From Deltaproteobacteria bacterium (GTDB lineage: Bacteria; Myxococcota_A; Polyangia; HGW-17): a DNA stretch of 8,096 nucleotides. Shown here one piece after another: positions 5,815 to 8,096 of this stretch. The translations under genes and the position numbers were made by a program. The stretch is from positions 1 to 8,096 of the forward strand of contig QKIM01000354.1 in assembly GCA_003249585.1 (NCBI GenBank). Direction: 5' to 3'. How positions within the stretch are numbered: the first letter of the stretch is position 1; every line of letters begins with the position of its first letter. Under the pieces are notes generated by a model. The model was not told where the DNA came from and ran no database searches. It saw only the letters and a list, made by a program, of their open reading frames with translations.

Positions 5815-5819
5815 AGATG

Positions 5820-6632
5820 ATGGTTCCGGTCAACAACCTCGCACTGCAGCAAAAAGAAAACCGAGCGAGTCTGCGAAACCCGTCGGTGAGCGCCTACTGC
5901 GCCTCCACCACCCTCACCCCCGTCGACGCCCTCAAGAGATTCCAGAAGAACCGTCACGATTTTCTCCTCCTCCTGGACGCCCACGGGCTCCTCCTGGGGA
6001 CCATCACGGAGCGAGACGTGCAGCGCGCGCTCATCGCTCGTGAGAGCCTCGATTTCCACCTGGAGGAGATCGCCCGGCGGCCCATCGTCGTGCTCTCTCC
6101 CTTCGACAACTTCGAGACGGTCATCGACCGGTTCCAGAACAGTGATGTCTCCTTCATCCCCATCGTGACCCACGACGGCTATCTCCTCAACTGCATCACG
6201 CGGGACCAGTTCCACGCCGTGGTCCTCGAGGAGATCACCTATCACTTCAGTCTGGACTTCTTCGCCCTGGACAAGAAGAAGCGGCAGTTCGAACTGGCCC
6301 AGCGGCCCTGGGGTTTCTATAAATCCCTGTTCATCTCGGAGTTTACACAGACCAAGGTCATCACGGTCTTCCCCGGAGAGCAGCTCTCACTGCAGAAGCA
6401 TCACCGCCGGGAAGAACACTGGACCGTCGCCAAAGGCGAGGGGCTCATGACTTTGGGAGACACCGCCTTCCTGGTGAAGAAGGGGGACAACATCACCATC
6501 TCCAAGGGTGAGGTCCACCGCATCAAGAACACCCATGCCTCCAAGAACCTCGTTTTTATAGAGGTGCAGCTGGGTGACTACTTCGGGGAGGACGACATCG
6601 TCCGCCTCGAAGATACCTACGGTCGCGTTTAA
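5820..6632 (+). CDS. CBS-domain pair fused to a mannose-6-phosphate isomerase type II cupin
   Basis: This 270-residue protein has two parts. Residues about 20-138 form a tandem CBS pair, with GTITERDVQRAL (60-71) and LNCITRDQFHAV (123-134) as the typical ends of each CBS unit. Such pairs usually bind adenine nucleotides. Residues about 155-270 match the cupin domain found at the C-terminus of ManC/AlgA: RPWGFY (162-167), PGEQLSLQKHHRREEHW (185-201), GEVHRIKN (230-237), IEVQLGDYFGEDDIVR (247-262) and DTYGR. The GDP-mannose pyrophosphorylase domain that normally precedes this cupin is absent. His194, Glu199, His200 and His233 are candidate metal or substrate ligands; the third His of the usual HHH string is Arg196. 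The protein could be an adenylate-regulated sugar-phosphate isomerase, or a sensor. The start at 5820 is chosen by its ribosome binding site; the ATG at 5817 or the GTG at 5733 are less likely. Confidence 0.82.
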   Translation: MVPVNNLALQQKENRASLRNPSVSAYCASTTLTPVDALKRFQKNRHDFLLLLDAHGLLLGTITERDVQRALIARESLDFHLEEIARRPIVVLSPFDNFETVIDRFQNSDVSFIPIVTHDGYLLNCITRDQFHAVVLEEITYHFSLDFFALDKKKRQFELAQRPWGFYKSLFISEFTQTKVITVFPGEQLSLQKHHRREEHWTVAKGEGLMTLGDTAFLVKKGDNITISKGEVHRIKNTHASKNLVFIEVQLGDYFGEDDIVRLEDTYGRV

Positions 6633-6647
6633 CTCCTGACGATAATT

Positions 6648-7562
6648 TTACAACGATTGCAAGAGGGTATCGAAGCGGCCCCAGGCCTCGAGCACCCGGG
6701 AGATCTCCTCGGAACCCCTGGCCTCCACCACGATGGACGCAGCGGCCGCACCGAGGAGGGCGGCCTGGACGGCATCGAGTCCGGCGGCCAGGCCCACGGA
6801 GGTGCCCATGGCGAAGGTGTCGCCTGCTCCAGTGGGGTCCACGACGCGGTCGGTGGAGTAGATCCCCGCGGCAAGACGGTGATGTCCATGATAGATGGTG
6901 CAGCCAGCCTCCCCGGCGGTGACGAAGACGAGAGGGACCAGTCCGCGCAGGCGTTCGAGGAGCTCCGGGGATCCGAAGAGGGCGAGATCCTCTTCGGAGA
7001 AGAAGAGCGCGTCGACGCCCGAAAAGAGCGCATCGGGGAGGGGACTCGGATCCCGGACCACCACCCTGCGCCCCTGTTTGTCTTCGCCTTTCTTCAGGAA
7101 TCCCTGAAGAGAAAGGGTGGTCAGGCGGGCATCGACCGTGGTCTGCCAGGGATCCCGCGGGTCGATCTCTCCCATGACCGGCGCCAAAAAGAGCAGATCG
7201 GGCTTCACGAAGGCGGGAGGAAGGTGAGGGGGGTGGAGGGAGGGGGCCTGGGTCTCCACGTGCTGAACCCTGAGACCGCCTTCAGGGTAGGAGTTGGTGA
7301 AGACCGTGGTCGCCCCGCCGGTGACGGTGTGGGTCGCAAGGGGCAAAAGGGCGTCGTTGCACGTGAAGTCCTCCCCGACCGCCGTGAGCAGCCAGGAACG
7401 GGCGCCCAGCGCGGCGGCCGCCCGGGCACCGAAGTAGGCGCAGCCCCCGGGGACGATGGAGTCCCCGTACCGATCATGGGTGACCTGCCCTACGCTCAGG
7501 ACCGTGAGCGCAGATACCCGCCTGGCGATGGCAGCGGCCGGTGCCTCGGGGTGCACGCTCAT
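6648..7562 (-). CDS. PfkB-family carbohydrate kinase, substrate unknown
   Basis: This 304-residue cytoplasmic kinase of the ribokinase/PfkB family is predicted to transfer phosphate from ATP to a sugar or nucleoside. The substrate-side motif PGGCAYFGARAAAALG starts at residue 38. VTAGEAG precedes the ATP site, and the C-terminal signature DPTGAGDTF at 242-250 includes the anion hole and catalytic Asp248. Length is normal for the family. The Asn of the NxxE motif seen in many relatives seems replaced (FFSEED), a modest divergence. The ATG at 7562 overlaps the stop of the upstream dehydrogenase as ATGA and has GGAGAG (minus strand, 7571-7576) at 8 bases, so the genes are translationally coupled. 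The 15-base gap to the convergent CBS-cupin gene contains no clear terminator. Substrate cannot be assigned; a polyol or sugar oxidised by the partner enzyme is one idea. Confidence 0.88.
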   Translation of the reverse strand: MSVHPEAPAAAIARRVSALTVLSVGQVTHDRYGDSIVPGGCAYFGARAAAALGARSWLLTAVGEDFTCNDALLPLATHTVTGGATTVFTNSYPEGGLRVQHVETQAPSLHPPHLPPAFVKPDLLFLAPVMGEIDPRDPWQTTVDARLTTLSLQGFLKKGEDKQGRRVVVRDPSPLPDALFSGVDALFFSEEDLALFGSPELLERLRGLVPLVFVTAGEAGCTIYHGHHRLAAGIYSTDRVVDPTGAGDTFAMGTSVGLAAGLDAVQAALLGAAAASIVVEARGSEEISRVLEAWGRFDTLLQSL

Positions 7563-8096
7563 GCGAAGAACTCTCCGGCGGAGATGTTGTAGGCCTGTCC
7601 CGTGATGGCCCCCGCCTGAGGTGAGGCCAGGAAGAGGATGAGGTCGGCCACCTCCCGCGCCGAGACAAAACGCTTCAGGGTGATGGCGGCCTCGGCCGCG
7701 CGGCGCTCCTCCTCGGGGGTGGTGCCGTTGACCTCGGCGGTGTGGACGAGATCCGCCTGAGCCATTTTGGTGTCGACCCAGCCGGGGCAGACGGCGTTGA
7801 CCGTGATCCGGCGGGGCCCCAGCTCCTTGGCGAAGCACTTGGTGAAGCCGAGCACGGCGTGTTTGGAGGCTGTGTAGGCGCCATACCCGTGGCGCCCGAG
7901 TTTCCCGAGTCCCGAGGAGACGATGACGGCGCGACCGTCGTCGGCGAGGCGATCGTGGAGCGCACGGAAGAGATACCAGACCCCGTCCACGTTGGTGGAC
8001 ATGGTGCGGCGGTATACCTCGTCGGCGCTCTCCTCGTCGAGCCGTCCCTGGGCGCAGACGCCCGCCGAGGCGATGAGGATATCCACGGTGTCGATG
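7559..8096 (-). CDS. Short-chain dehydrogenase/reductase (5' end outside window)
   Basis: This is the C-terminal 178 or so residues of a classical NAD(P)-dependent SDR oxidoreductase. The visible part begins in beta-strand 4 with DILIASAGV, in place of the usual NNAG. It continues with the catalytic Ser in VIVSSGLG, the YxxxK pair in YGAYTASKHAV, the PGWVDTKM loop after strand 6, and a C-terminal ITGQAYNISAG, which is a variant of the common GQxxxVDGG. The nucleotide-binding TGxxxGIG motif must lie beyond 8096. The GTG at 8086 is an internal Val of the conserved DTVDIL segment, not the start. The CPGWVDTKMA type loop resembles 3-hydroxyacyl or 3-hydroxybutyrate dehydrogenases and ketoreductases, but the substrate is uncertain. 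It is the upstream gene of a four-base overlap with the PfkB kinase. Confidence 0.9.
   Translation of the reverse strand, partial: IDTVDILIASAGVCAQGRLDEESADEVYRRTMSTNVDGVWYLFRALHDRLADDGRAVIVSSGLGKLGRHGYGAYTASKHAVLGFTKCFAKELGPRRITVNAVCPGWVDTKMAQADLVHTAEVNGTTPEEERRAAEAAITLKRFVSAREVADLILFLASPQAGAITGQAYNISAGEFFA

Larger units (their letters stand above)
5258..5819. other. Long AT-richer intergenic region with several hairpins
   Basis: These 562 bases separate the FMN lipoprotein from the CBS-cupin gene. I see no convincing protein gene, tRNA or known riboswitch. Close to the lipoprotein stop, TCACC-GCTG-GGTGA (5294-5307) makes a short hairpin that could help termination. A possible promoter is TTGCAG (5328-5333), 18 bases, TATCAT (5352-5357); it would give a leader of about 450 bases. 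A closer weak candidate is TTGAAT (5702-5707), 17 bases, TACTTA (5725-5730). An A/T stem-loop at 5677-5700 and three hairpins at 5762-5808 lie near the downstream gene. A small RNA or long regulated leader is possible. Confidence 0.5.

Noticed and set aside
5733..5819. GTG start extending the CBS-cupin protein by 29 residues
   Set aside because: There is no ribosome binding site at 5733, the added residues resemble no CBS protein, and the segment is better explained as a structured leader.
6657..7592. Plus-strand frame opposite the PfkB kinase
   Set aside because: Antisense to a gene with the complete PfkB signature; the translation is Gly/Glu/Arg-rich with no domain.
7563..7838. Extended start for the PfkB kinase inside the dehydrogenase gene
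   Set aside because: The added 92 residues are an out-of-frame reading of the conserved SDR; the kinase family starts near the ATG at 7562, which overlaps the SDR stop.

Overview
The window is GC-rich bacterial DNA with seven protein genes, one of them cut by the right edge, and no RNA genes, insertion sequences or CRISPR array. The mix suggests an anaerobic or microaerophilic Gram-negative bacterium of the former Deltaproteobacteria (Myxococcota, Bradymonadota or Desulfobacterota-like). The signs are lipoproteins with long Asn-rich spacers after the lipidated Cys, a PerR-type regulator next to rubrerythrin, and a long-chain acyl-CoA synthetase. This taxonomic guess is inference and only moderately secure.

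Left part (1-3115): a long-chain acyl-CoA synthetase on the minus strand is divergent from a lipoprotein gene on the plus strand. The lipoprotein has a lipobox, an Asn-rich tether and an unusual Cys-rich region. Five modules share exactly the same six-Cys spacing, and four of them lie within an exact 123-residue tandem duplication. I do not recognise this domain.

Middle part (3116-5257): a PerR-type peroxide sensor and rubrerythrin form a tight operon, with a good AT-rich inverted repeat (candidate PerR box) 34 bases before the perR start. A second lipoprotein gene follows in the same direction. It has the same Cys-Asp-Asp mature end and Asn-rich tether, but carries an FMN-binding domain of the NqrC/RnfG type with a full covalent flavinylation motif. 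Together these genes suggest peroxide detoxification in the cytoplasm and flavin-based electron transfer outside the inner membrane. A functional link between the two is inferred from position only.

Right part (5258-8096): a 562-base AT-richer intergenic stretch with several hairpins leads into a gene for a CBS-domain pair fused to a mannose-6-phosphate isomerase type II cupin, with no nucleotidyltransferase domain. The last stem-loops lie just before its ribosome binding site and two of them exclude each other. Convergent to it is a minus-strand operon in which a short-chain dehydrogenase (5' end outside the window) overlaps by four bases a PfkB-family sugar kinase. The cupin fusion, kinase and dehydrogenase may all act on sugars or sugar phosphates, but the substrates cannot be read from the sequence.
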